Assembly: GCF_016107325.1 (NCBI RefSeq)
Contig: NZ_RCVT01000003.1
Location: 186,001 to 250,000 of the forward strand
DNA from: Sphingomonas sp. MA1305
GTDB lineage: Bacteria; Pseudomonadota; Alphaproteobacteria; Sphingomonadales; Sphingomonadaceae
Reading direction: 5' to 3'
Length of the DNA stretch: 64,000 nt
A program made the position numbers and the translations under genes. The notes under the pieces were generated by a model, which had not been told where the DNA came from, did no database searches, and saw nothing but the letters and a program-made list of their open reading frames with translations. Numbering within the stretch: the stretch's first letter is position 1; each line of letters begins with the position of its first letter. Shown in pieces: positions 35,588 through 43,850 of the stretch.

Positions 35588-36414
35588 AACGGTCCTTGCA
35601 GGGCGTCGAGGATGGCGGTGCGGGCGACGGCCCAGGCGGGGGTGCCAGGGGTGATCAGCGCGACATGGCCGGTGTCGGGCACCGTCAGCAGTTCCGCCGC
35701 GTCGCCGGCCGCCCGCGCCCGTTCGCAATAGTCGGTGGCGAAGCGATAGGGGACGATCGCATCCTCGCGCCCGTTGACCAACGTCTGCGCGACGCCGAGC
35801 GGCAGCAGCGGCGGTATCGATGTGTCGGCGAAGCGATCCGGACGATCGCCGACCAGATCGGCGATGACGGACGTGCCGCAGCCATTGTCGGGACTGGCCG
35901 CCACCGCCGCCAGGTCGGGAAGGCCGCCGAGGCAGATGACGTGGTCCAATCGCAGCGGGTCCGGCCGGTAGAGCGCACTGGACCGTGGTAGTCGCGGGCG
36001 CGCCGCCAACCAGAGGGCGAGGTGGCCGCCGGCGGAATGGCCGATTGCGACGACGCGGCGCAGGTCGAGGTCGTACGCCGCTGCCGCGGTACGCAGCAGG
36101 TCGGCCGCCGCGGCGACGTCTAGGAAGGTGCCGGGATGGCCACCGCCGGCGCGGTCGACGCCGCGATAGTCGACGTTCCACACCGCGACACCCTGCAGGC
36201 GCAGGTCCGCGGCGATCCAGTCCATGAGCCGCCGGTCGGCGATGCTGGTCTGCCAGCAGCCGCCATGGACCATGACGACGACGGGGTGCGGCCCCGGGCC
36301 GGCGGGCCGCCACAGATCGACGCATTGCAGGCTGTCGGGCCCGTAGGCGATCGTCGCGTCGCACGCCTGTCGCGGGCGGCCGGTCAGATCGGGCCAGGTC
36401 AGGGTGGCGGTCAT
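35584..36414 (-). CDS. Alpha/beta-hydrolase, probable arylformamidase
   Basis: This 276-residue serine hydrolase has the oxyanion motif VHGGCW, nucleophile elbow GHSAGG, Asp in REDAIVP and His in DTGHVAL. The layout matches the alpha/beta-hydrolase type of N-formylkynurenine formamidase (unrelated to metal-dependent KynB). The ATGA overlap with kynU strongly supports that role: it would convert N-formylkynurenine to kynurenine. The specific activity is inferred from context. Confidence 0.85.
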   Translation of the reverse strand: MTATLTWPDLTGRPRQACDATIAYGPDSLQCVDLWRPAGPGPHPVVVMVHGGCWQTSIADRRLMDWIAADLRLQGVAVWNVDYRGVDRAGGGHPGTFLDVAAAADLLRTAAAAYDLDLRRVVAIGHSAGGHLALWLAARPRLPRSSALYRPDPLRLDHVICLGGLPDLAAVAASPDNGCGTSVIADLVGDRPDRFADTSIPPLLPLGVAQTLVNGREDAIVPYRFATDYCERARAAGDAAELLTVPDTGHVALITPGTPAWAVARTAILDALQGPL

Positions 36415-36477
36415 CGCTGCCGGGCTAGCGCAGCCGGCGACCTGGCGCCACTCGTCATCATCGCGCCGACAACGCCG

Positions 36478-37095
36478 TCACAGGCCGGCGGGATTGGCGC
36501 CGCACCAGCCGGGCAGGCAGCGCGCCTCGTCCGATCGGGCGATACGCAACGCGCGGTCCACCGCGGCATCCCAATCCTTCCGCACATCGACGGGATCGAT
36601 GCGTCGGCGCAGATGGTCGGCCCAGAGAAATTCGGCGAACGGGCGATTGGTCTTGGCGCAGCCACCCGCCCGGATCAGCGCACCGGCGAGCGACCGATAG
36701 GGATCGTCCGCGAGATCTGAGAGATGTTTGGGGATCGCGCCGAGCCGCCGGCGCTTGCCCGCCGCGTCATAGGGATGGCACCAGGCGCTGTTGTCCAGGA
36801 AGGTCCAGAATTCCTGCTTCGGCAAATGCGACAGATCCGCCAGCACGTAGACGGCGGCGTGCTTCGCGCCCTCGTCCAGCAGGGCGCGGGCGAAATGGTG
36901 GTGATCGGTGATGTAGCGACGGCCCTTGGGTCCGATCACCGCGGGCAGGACGTGGCGGCGCAGCAGGATCGCACGGTCATGCTTGTCGGCGTCGCGCCAG
37001 CGTCGTCGCTTCGCCGCCACCTCATGCAGCCCCACGGTCATCTGAGTCGGGCGTAGGTCGGCAACGGCGACACCGATCGGAATGTCCTTAGACAC
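36478..37095 (-). CDS. ParB-like nuclease-fold protein
   Basis: This 205-residue protein starts at a GTG (37095) behind a good AGGAGA. The N-terminus IPIGVAVADLRPTQMTVG resembles the ParB start. YITDHHHFARALLDEG is the characteristic block of the ParBc_2 group of stand-alone ParB-like proteins. The C-terminal half contains FLDNSAWCHPY and FAEFLWADHLRRRI. It is not next to parA and lacks an HTH, so it is probably not a chromosome-partition ParB. Its start region overlaps the preceding DUF2721 gene by eight bases. Confidence 0.78.
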   Translation of the reverse strand: MSKDIPIGVAVADLRPTQMTVGLHEVAAKRRRWRDADKHDRAILLRRHVLPAVIGPKGRRYITDHHHFARALLDEGAKHAAVYVLADLSHLPKQEFWTFLDNSAWCHPYDAAGKRRRLGAIPKHLSDLADDPYRSLAGALIRAGGCAKTNRPFAEFLWADHLRRRIDPVDVRKDWDAAVDRALRIARSDEARCLPGWCGANPAGL

Positions 37096-37627
37096 GGGGC
37101 GTCTCCTGATGCTGGGTTGGGCATTCACTCGTCGGCTGCGCATCGTCGATGTGTGCGCGTACGGCGCGTCCCGACAGCAGTACTTCCGCCGCGAAGCAGG
37201 TGAGGGCGACGATCGCCGCCACCAGGGCCGCGCCGAACAGGCCGAACAGGACGCTGGCCGTCGCCGCGTCGCGCAGCACGCCGAAGAAGATCGTCGCCGC
37301 CGCGCCGCAGGTCAGCGCACCGGCGACCGCCGCGGCGAGCACCGCCGCGTCGAGGAATTGCGAGCGCAGCCGCAGCCGGGCGAGCTCGGCGCTGTCGGCG
37401 GACTCGGCATTGCGCTTCATCTGGTGGACGCGGTCGACGACGCGGGCGAGCCGCGACGAGAAGACGTTGAGCAACGATCCCACCGCGGTGAGCAGGAAGA
37501 CGGGGGTCAGCGCCAGCTGGATGACATGCGCGGCATTGTCCAGCGATCCCGCCACTAGCGCGGGTCCCGATGTCGGAGCGAATGGGAGAGGGGCAATAAC
37601 GTCGGATAACAGGCCATATCGGCCCAA
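37088..37627 (-). CDS. DUF2721 family membrane protein
   Basis: This inner-membrane protein of about 179 residues has three hydrophobic helices (VIQLALTPVFLLTAVGSLLNV, AAVLAAAVAGALTCGAAATI, VLFGLFGAALVAAIVAL, each read around charged turns). A conserved cytoplasmic stretch, SRLARVVDRVHQMKR, marks DUF2721. The start is uncertain: a TTG at 37627 gives the full frame, and a GTG at 37555 is possible. The function of the family is unknown. Confidence 0.75.
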   Translation of the reverse strand: MGRYGLLSDVIAPLPFAPTSGPALVAGSLDNAAHVIQLALTPVFLLTAVGSLLNVFSSRLARVVDRVHQMKRNAESADSAELARLRLRSQFLDAAVLAAAVAGALTCGAAATIFFGVLRDAATASVLFGLFGAALVAAIVALTCFAAEVLLSGRAVRAHIDDAQPTSECPTQHQETPRV

Positions 37628-37794
37628 CCATCGGGCGGGCGGCGGCGTTGCGTGACAAATGCGTCAGGTCGGCGACCGCACATAAGCGCCGCCGCCGCAT
37701 CGACGTATGCCCTGCGCAACCCTAGATAGGGCATCGATGATGACCAGGGATGGCGACGGTGCCCGCTAGGGGTGCGCACGAGGCCGGTGCGACA

Positions 37795-38352
37795 ATGGCC
37801 GATCTGTTCGATGTGCCGTTGTTGCCCGGCCTCCACACGGCGGATGCGCTGATCGACGCCGACGAGGAGCGGATGCTGATCGCGCGGATCGACGCCACCG
37901 ACCTGACGCCGTTCCGCTTCCAAGGCTGGACGGGCAAGCGGCTGACCAGCGCGTTCGGCTGGAGCTACGATTTCGCGATCGGCCGGCCGGTCGAGGCGCC
38001 GCCGATCCCCGACTGGCTGCACCCGTTCCGCGAGCGCGCCGCGGTGTTTGCCGGGCTCGACCCGGCGGCGCTGATCCAGGCGTTGCTGATCCGCTACGAT
38101 CCCGGTGCCGCCATCGGCTGGCATCGCGATCGTCCGATCTACGGCGACGTCGTCGGCCTGTCGCTGGGCGCGCCGGCGGCGATGCGGTTCCGGCGGCGGC
38201 GCGGCACCGGCTTCGACCGGGTGTCGGTGCCGCTGGCACCGCGCGGCGCCTATCGTCTCGGCGGCGACGCGCGGCATCTGTGGGAACACAGTATCGCGCC
38301 GCTGACCCGGCGGCGCTGGTCGATCACCTTCCGCAGCCTGGCGGCGGCATGA
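37795..38352 (+). CDS. AlkB-like Fe(II)/2-oxoglutarate-dependent dioxygenase
   Basis: This 185-residue protein probably repairs alkylated nucleic acid by oxidative dealkylation. The iron ligands are His110 and Asp112 (GWHRDRP) and His165 (LWEHSI). A basic cluster, RRRWSITFR, binds 2-oxoglutarate as in AlkB. LIRYDPGAAIG precedes the HxD motif, as usual. The ATG at 37795 is preferred over an upstream ATG at 37750, which adds non-conserved residues. Its stop overlaps the exonuclease start by ATGA, which supports a DNA-repair pair. Confidence 0.9.
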   Translation: MADLFDVPLLPGLHTADALIDADEERMLIARIDATDLTPFRFQGWTGKRLTSAFGWSYDFAIGRPVEAPPIPDWLHPFRERAAVFAGLDPAALIQALLIRYDPGAAIGWHRDRPIYGDVVGLSLGAPAAMRFRRRRGTGFDRVSVPLAPRGAYRLGGDARHLWEHSIAPLTRRRWSITFRSLAAA

Positions 38353-39179
38353 CGGACGCGCCCGATTTCGTCGTCGTCGACGTCGAGACCGCCTGCTCGC
38401 GGGTCAGCAGCATCTGCCAGATCGGCATCGTCGGCTTCAAGGACGGCGCGGAGCTGTTCGCCTATGAGACATTGGTCGACCCGCGCGACGATTTCTCGCC
38501 GTTCAACGTCCGTATCCATGGCATCACCGACAACCACGTCCGGGGCGCGCCGACCTTTGCCGACATCCATCAGCTGGTCGACGGGCATCTCGCCGGGCGG
38601 ATCACCGTCGCCCATTCGATGTTCGACAAGGGGGCGCTCGGCGCCGCCTGCACGATCCACCAGCTGGCGGCGATCAAGACGCGCTGGCTCGACAGCGTAC
38701 GCGTCGCGAAGCGGGCGTGGCCGCATCTGCCCAGCCATCGGCTGAACGCGCTGACCGCCTTCCTCGGTGTGCCGCACCGCCATCATGACGCGTTGAGCGA
38801 CGCCCGCGCCGCCGGCATGGTGATCGTCCGCGCGATCGAGCAGACCGGCGTCGATCTGGCCGGCTGGCTGTCGCCGCCGCCCCGACGCGCGGCCAAGGCA
38901 CCGCTGCCTGCCCCGGCTGGCCCGCTGAAGGGTGAACGGGCGGTGGTGCTCGGTGGCACGCGCGACGGCCCGCTGGCGCAGCGGCTGGCGGCGGCGGGGG
39001 CGCGGGTGGTGAGTTCGGTCGGCGCGACGACGACGCTGCTGGTGATCGGCGACGACCAGCCGTTCGGCCGCTTCGTCACCGCCCATGCCGACTATCGACG
39101 CGCCGCGGCGCTGCGTGACGACGGCGCCGCGATTGCGATCCTCACCGAAGAGGAACTGCGGCGGCGATTGGATGGCTGA
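38349..39179 (+). CDS. DEDDh 3'-5' exonuclease with C-terminal BRCT domain
   Basis: This 276-residue protein resembles DNA polymerase III epsilon. Exo I is VVDVETA (Asp and Glu), Exo II lies around ITVAHSMFDKGAL, and Exo III is HHDALSDARA with the catalytic His and Asp. After a Pro/Ala linker a BRCT domain occupies residues about 195-270 (GERAVVLGGTRDGPLAQRLAAAGA, split by glycines, then SSVGATTTLLVIGDD). It is co-translated with the AlkB-like gene, which suggests a joint repair role. Confidence 0.9.
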   Translation: MTDAPDFVVVDVETACSRVSSICQIGIVGFKDGAELFAYETLVDPRDDFSPFNVRIHGITDNHVRGAPTFADIHQLVDGHLAGRITVAHSMFDKGALGAACTIHQLAAIKTRWLDSVRVAKRAWPHLPSHRLNALTAFLGVPHRHHDALSDARAAGMVIVRAIEQTGVDLAGWLSPPPRRAAKAPLPAPAGPLKGERAVVLGGTRDGPLAQRLAAAGARVVSSVGATTTLLVIGDDQPFGRFVTAHADYRRAAALRDDGAAIAILTEEELRRRLDG

Positions 39180-39314
39180 CGTCGGCGGACAGCCCGCAAC
39201 GCGCCGCCGCCGAGGATCTGGTCGAGATCGTCCATGCCTATCTGACCTGAGGCCGATGGCGGCGGGACGCAGGATCGGCGATGATCGGCATGGCGTAGCG
39301 GGGAGGGACGGGAC

Positions 39315-39914
39315 ATGGAATCGGATCGGCTGAAGGCCCTGACCGACGGCGTCGTCGCGGTGATCATCACGATCATGGTGCTGGAACTGCACCCGCCGGA
39401 GGCGACGACGCCGGCGGCGCTGGTCAGGGTGGCGCCGGTATTCCTCAGCTATGTGCTGAGCTTCCTCTATGTCGCAATCTATTGGAACAACCATCACCAT
39501 TTCTTCGCGCTGACGCCGCGGGTCGACGGGGCGGTGATGTGGGCGAATTTCCACCTGCTGTTCTGGCTGTCGCTGATCCTCTTCACCACCGCCTGGGTCG
39601 GTGAGCACGGGCTGCGGCCGTGGCCGCTCGCCGCTTACGGCATTGTGCTGCTGTGCTGCGCGCTCGCCTGGTATCTGTTGCAGGCGGTGATCGTGCGGGC
39701 GCAGGGCGCCGCCTCACCGCTGCGCCAGGCGATCGGCCGCGACTGGAAGGGCAAGCTGTCGCCGCTTCTCTATGCGATCGGCATTGTCCTGTCGTTTCCG
39801 GAACCTACGGTGGCGGCGCTGATCTACGCCGCGGTCGCGCTGCTGTGGCTGGTGCCGGACGGGCGCGTACGGCGGCTGGTCCATGCCCGCCATAGCGCCG
39901 CCGGCGAGGCGTGA
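39315..39914 (+). CDS. TMEM175-family (DUF1211) potassium-channel-like membrane protein
   Basis: This 199-residue protein has about six membrane helices. The family signature at the N-terminus is LKALTDGVVAVIITIMVLEL, and VAIYWNNHHHFF marks helix 3. Bacterial members form potassium-permeable channels. The ATG at 39315 follows GGGAGGGACGGG. It is convergent with the FtsX permease gene, with seven bases between stops. Confidence 0.9.
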   Translation: MESDRLKALTDGVVAVIITIMVLELHPPEATTPAALVRVAPVFLSYVLSFLYVAIYWNNHHHFFALTPRVDGAVMWANFHLLFWLSLILFTTAWVGEHGLRPWPLAAYGIVLLCCALAWYLLQAVIVRAQGAASPLRQAIGRDWKGKLSPLLYAIGIVLSFPEPTVAALIYAAVALLWLVPDGRVRRLVHARHSAAGEA

Positions 39915-39921
39915 TCGCGCG

Positions 39922-42417
39922 CTAGAGCGCCCGCAGCGCCGTCGCCGGACGCGCGCGCAGCACCGGCAATGTCGCGGCGAGGCCGATCGCGATCGTCCCC
40001 GCGGCGCCGGCCAGCAGCGTCGCCAGCACCACCGACCAATCGGGCAGCCAGACGAAGTCGAAGACGCGGGTGACGACGAACCAGCCGGCGCCCGCGCCGA
40101 GCAGCAGCGCGACCAGGCCGACGGTCGCCGCGAGCACCGCATATTCGATCGCCTGCATCGCCAGCACCTGGCGCCGGGTGGCACCGAGCACCTTCAGCAT
40201 CACCGCGTCATAGGTGCGGGCCGCGCGCGCCGCCGCGATCGCGCCAAGCAGCACCGCGATGCCGGCCAGCACCGCGATGCCGGCGGCGACGGTGATTGCG
40301 GTCGCCATCTGACCGACGACGTCGCGCACCTGTTGCAGCACGCCGCCGACCTCGACCACCGAGGTGGAGGGGAAGCGCGGCAGCAGCGCGCGCGTCACGG
40401 CGGAGGCGCGGGCGGTGGGCATGTCGATCGTCGCGGCGAGGTTGTGCGGCACGTCGGCCAGCGCGCCGGGCGAGAAGACCATGATGAAATTGAAGCCGAG
40501 CGTATCCCAGGCGATGCGCCGGAACGAGGCGATGCGCGCGGTGCGTTCGAGGCCGAGCACCGACACCGTCACCGGATCGCCGATCCTGAGATGCAGCGTC
40601 TCCGCAAGCTTCTCGTCGATCGACACCAGGCTTTGCCGGCCCTCCGCCGCGCTCCACCAGCGGCCGGCGGTCAATGTGCTGCCGGCGGGCAGGGTGGCGG
40701 CGAAGGTGAGGCCGCGTTCGCCGCGGAGCGCCCATGCTCCCTCCGGAATGGTCGCCAGATCGGCGACGCGCGTGGTGCCGTAGCCGGTGATCGTTCCGCG
40801 CATCAGCGGCACCGTCGCGATGCGGGCGCCCGGCGCGACGGTTGCAACGACGCGGCGGAACTCGCCTTCGCGTTCGGGCGGCACGTCGAGCGCGAACAAT
40901 GCGGGCGCGCGGGCGGGGATGGTCTGGCGGATATTGCCGTCGATGCTGGTGCGGACGCTGGCGAGCAGCACGAACAGGGTGAGGCCGAGGCCGAGCGCGA
41001 CGACCAGAGACACGGTGCGCGATCCCGGCCGGTGCAGCGCGGCGAGCGCCAGCCGGGCGAGCGGCGAGCGCGGCCGCGGCAGGCGCGCCGCGATCGCGCG
41101 GATCGCCACACCGATCGCGACCAGTACCGCCAGCGTCGCTGCGGTCGCGCCGAGGAAGCCGGCGGCGAAGGCTGGGCGGCTGCTCGTCGCCAGCGCCAGC
41201 GCGACGACGGGCAGGGCGGCGGCGATGGCCCAGACGGTTCCCCACCAGCCGCCGCCCGCCCGCGCGTCGAACGTGCCGCGCAACAGCGCCGCCGCCGGCA
41301 CGCGCCCGGCGGCGATCAGGGGCCGCGCGCAGAAGGCAAGGGCGATCAGCAGGCCATAAGCCGCCGACAGCGCCAGTGCGGCGGGGGCGATCGTCAGGCC
41401 GGGCGCGACCGGCAGCACCGCGCCGACCGCAATCCCGACCAGCGGCACCGCGACGATCCCGGCAGCGAGGCCGAGCAGGATGCCGACGCCGGCGACGGCG
41501 AGGATCTGCAGCAGATAGACGCGCGCGACCAGGCCGGAGGTCGCACCCAGCACCTTGAGCATCGCGATCGTGCCGCGCCGCGCCTCCAGATAGGAGCTGA
41601 CGCCGTTGCCGACACCGATGCCGGCGATGACCAATGCAGCGAGCCCGACCAGGGTCAGGAACTCGGCCATGCGCGCGATGAAGCGGCTGGCGCCCGGTGA
41701 GGCGCGGTCGCGGGTGCGCGTCTCCCAGCCGGCGGTGGCGTAGCGGCGGGCGAAGCCGGCGGCGACCCGCGCCGGGTCGCGCGCGGTGGCGATGCGGTAT
41801 TTGGCGGCGAACAGGCTACCCGGCTGGATCAGGCCGGTACGATCGAGCCCGGCGCGGGAGACGATCGCGACCGGGCCGAGGGTGAAGCCCTCGCCGAGCC
41901 GGTCTGGCTCGTCGGCGATGATCCCGCCGATGCGGAAGCGGGCACTGCCGAAGCGGAGCATGCCACCGCGCGCGACCGACAGGCGCTCGGCGAGCGCGCG
42001 ACCGATCCACACCTGATCCGGGGCGGGCTGCCGCACCGTCCGGCCGTCGCTCAGCGTCAGGCGGCCGTACAGCGGATAGGCGCCGTCGACCGCTTTTAGT
42101 TGCACTGGCGCGGTCGCCCCGCGGGTGGTGACCGCCATGGATTGCATCCGCACGGTCTCGGACACCCGCCCGGCGCCAGCCATGGCGGCGCGTTCCGCTG
42201 GGTCGGCAAGCCGTTGCGATACGGCCAGCTCGACGTCGCCGCCGAGCAGGATCCGGCCGCGTGCCGCCAGCGCGTCGCCGATCGCATCGCCCAGGCTGCC
42301 GATCGCGGCGAGCGCGCCGACTCCCAGGAATAGACAGAGCAGCAGCAGCCGCAGGCCGCGGAAGCGTGCGGACAGCTCGCGCCGGGCAAGCCGCCAGGCC
42401 AGCGTCCAGCCGCTCAC
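39922..42417 (-). CDS. ABC transporter permease, FtsX/YbbP-like
   Basis: This 831-residue inner-membrane permease has the MacB/FtsX layout. An N-terminal helix (LRLLLLCLFLGVGALAAIG) is followed by a large periplasmic domain, and FtsX core helices appear twice (around residues 255-370 and 710-820). The start is a GTG at 42417, overlapping the ATPase stop (GTGA). The gene order, with an ATPase and divergent tesA, matches ybbP-ybbA-tesA of enterobacteria. The substrate is unknown; such pairs often extract lipids or lipoproteins. Confidence 0.92.
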   Translation of the reverse strand: MSGWTLAWRLARRELSARFRGLRLLLLCLFLGVGALAAIGSLGDAIGDALAARGRILLGGDVELAVSQRLADPAERAAMAGAGRVSETVRMQSMAVTTRGATAPVQLKAVDGAYPLYGRLTLSDGRTVRQPAPDQVWIGRALAERLSVARGGMLRFGSARFRIGGIIADEPDRLGEGFTLGPVAIVSRAGLDRTGLIQPGSLFAAKYRIATARDPARVAAGFARRYATAGWETRTRDRASPGASRFIARMAEFLTLVGLAALVIAGIGVGNGVSSYLEARRGTIAMLKVLGATSGLVARVYLLQILAVAGVGILLGLAAGIVAVPLVGIAVGAVLPVAPGLTIAPAALALSAAYGLLIALAFCARPLIAAGRVPAAALLRGTFDARAGGGWWGTVWAIAAALPVVALALATSSRPAFAAGFLGATAATLAVLVAIGVAIRAIAARLPRPRSPLARLALAALHRPGSRTVSLVVALGLGLTLFVLLASVRTSIDGNIRQTIPARAPALFALDVPPEREGEFRRVVATVAPGARIATVPLMRGTITGYGTTRVADLATIPEGAWALRGERGLTFAATLPAGSTLTAGRWWSAAEGRQSLVSIDEKLAETLHLRIGDPVTVSVLGLERTARIASFRRIAWDTLGFNFIMVFSPGALADVPHNLAATIDMPTARASAVTRALLPRFPSTSVVEVGGVLQQVRDVVGQMATAITVAAGIAVLAGIAVLLGAIAAARAARTYDAVMLKVLGATRRQVLAMQAIEYAVLAATVGLVALLLGAGAGWFVVTRVFDFVWLPDWSVVLATLLAGAAGTIAIGLAATLPVLRARPATALRAL

Positions 42418-43073
42418 GCGGCGATCCGGCCATCGGCGAGTTCGATAACCCGGTCGCAGCGCGCGGCGAGCGCGGGGTCGTGGGTGATGATGACCAAAGT
42501 CGCCCCGGTCGCGGCGCGGCGATCGAATAGCAGGTCCATGACCCGGCCGCCGGTCGTCGCGTCGAGGTTGCCGGTCGGCTCGTCGGCGAACACGATGCGC
42601 GGTCGCGGTCCGAGCGCGCGGGCGATGGCGACGCGCTGCTGCTCGCCGCCCGACAGTTGCGCGGGATAATGATCGAGCCGGTGGCCGAGGCCGACCGCGG
42701 TCAGTTCCGCCTCCGCACGGGCGAAGGCGTCGGCGACGCCGGCCAGCTCCATCGGCACCGCGACATTCTCGCGCGCGGTCATCGTCGGCAGCAGGTGAAA
42801 GGCCTGAAGGACGATGCCGATCCGGCCGCGCCGCGCGATCGCCAGCCCGTCCTCGTCGAGCGTGCCGAAATCGGTGCCGGCGACCTCGACCCGTCCCGAC
42901 GATGCGCGCTCCAGCCCGGCGAGCACCGCCATCAGCGACGACTTGCCCGATCCCGAGGCGCCGAGCAGCGCCAGGCTTTCGCCGTCCGCGACGGACAGGT
43001 CGATGCCCTTCAGAATCTCGACCGGCGTCGCGCCGCCGAGCGTCAGCCTTACATCCGCGGCGCGGATGACCAT
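42414..43073 (-). CDS. ABC transporter ATP-binding protein, LolD/YbbA-like
   Basis: This ATPase is about 219 residues long. Walker A is GASGSGKSS, the Q-loop lies in VLQAFHLLPTMTA, the signature is LSGGEQQRVAIARAL, Walker B is RIVFADEPTGNLD and the switch His is in IITHDP. The LPTMTA and PTGNLD phrases are typical of the LolD/MacB/YbbA group. ATG 43073 and ATG 43088 are both possible starts. It pairs with the FtsX-like permease through a GTGA overlap and shares a short promoter region with tesA. Confidence 0.93.
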   Translation of the reverse strand: MVIRAADVRLTLGGATPVEILKGIDLSVADGESLALLGASGSGKSSLMAVLAGLERASSGRVEVAGTDFGTLDEDGLAIARRGRIGIVLQAFHLLPTMTARENVAVPMELAGVADAFARAEAELTAVGLGHRLDHYPAQLSGGEQQRVAIARALGPRPRIVFADEPTGNLDATTGGRVMDLLFDRRAATGATLVIITHDPALAARCDRVIELADGRIAA

Positions 43074-43112
43074 ATCGCCTGCGACCATGATTGCGGGGAA
43101 TCCATCAGAGCT

Positions 43113-43850
43113 ATGACCAGGACGCCATATGTGGCGGGTGCCGCGCTTCTCCAAGCCGCGTGGCTGCTCGCCGCCTGCGATCGCCAGCCCGATGCGGTGC
43201 CGGCGCCCGCCGACACGGCCGCGCCGGTGCCGACGCCGATCCCGCGCGTGGCGGTGCACGGGCCGAAGCGGACGATCCTGGCGTTCGGCGACAGCCTGTA
43301 CGCCGGTTACGGCCTGCGCCGCGGCGAGAGCCTGCCCGACGCGGTGCAGGCGCGGCTGCGCGGCCAGGGCATCGACGCGACGATCGTCAATGCCGGCGTC
43401 TCGGGCGACACCACCGCCGACGGGCGGCGGCGGCTCGTCTATACGCTCGACCGGCTGAAGCCCGCGCCGGACCTGGTGATGCTCGGTCTCGGCGGCAACG
43501 ACGTGCTGCGCCAGGTCGACCCCGCGGAGACCCGCGCCAACCTGAGCGCGATGCTCGACGAGCTGGCGCGCCGGCATATCCCGGTGATCCTGACGGGGAT
43601 GATGGCGCCGCCCAACCTCGGCCCGGATTTCGCGGCGCGCTTCAACGCGATCTGGCCGGAGGCGGCACGCGCGCACGACGCGGTGCTCGACCCGTTCATC
43701 CTGCAGGGCGTGCTGGGCAACCGCCAGCTGATGCTGCCCGACGGCGTCCACCCCAATGCCAAGGGCGTCGCGCGCATCGCCGACCGGATCGCGCCGCTGG
43801 TGACGAAGCGGCTGGCCGCGTTGCCGGCGGCGGACGCCGCCGCGCGCTAA
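43113..43850 (+). CDS. tesA: GDSL esterase TesA-like, probable lipoprotein
   Basis: This SGNH hydrolase (thioesterase/arylesterase) has 245 residues. The blocks are FGDSLYAGYG with Ser61, Gly in NAGVSGDT, Asn in GLGGND, and Asp/His in PDGVHPN. The N-terminal signal ends in a lipobox, LLAAC, with Cys22, followed by a Pro/Ala-rich tether, so it is probably an envelope lipoprotein, unlike periplasmic soluble E. coli TesA. It is divergent from the ABC pair. Its stop overlaps the convergent histidine-kinase stop. Confidence 0.92.
   Translation: MTRTPYVAGAALLQAAWLLAACDRQPDAVPAPADTAAPVPTPIPRVAVHGPKRTILAFGDSLYAGYGLRRGESLPDAVQARLRGQGIDATIVNAGVSGDTTADGRRRLVYTLDRLKPAPDLVMLGLGGNDVLRQVDPAETRANLSAMLDELARRHIPVILTGMMAPPNLGPDFAARFNAIWPEAARAHDAVLDPFILQGVLGNRQLMLPDGVHPNAKGVARIADRIAPLVTKRLAALPAADAAAR

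Noticed and set aside
36478..37095. Chromosome-partition ParB
   Set aside because: No parA neighbour and no central HTH; it matches the stand-alone ParB-like group instead.
39180..39266. Short in-frame string SADSPQRAAAEDLVEIVHAYLT before a stop, after the exonuclease gene (split here: SADSPQRAAA then EDLVEIVHAYLT)
   Set aside because: Looks protein-like but has no start codon in frame and is too short to call a gene remnant.
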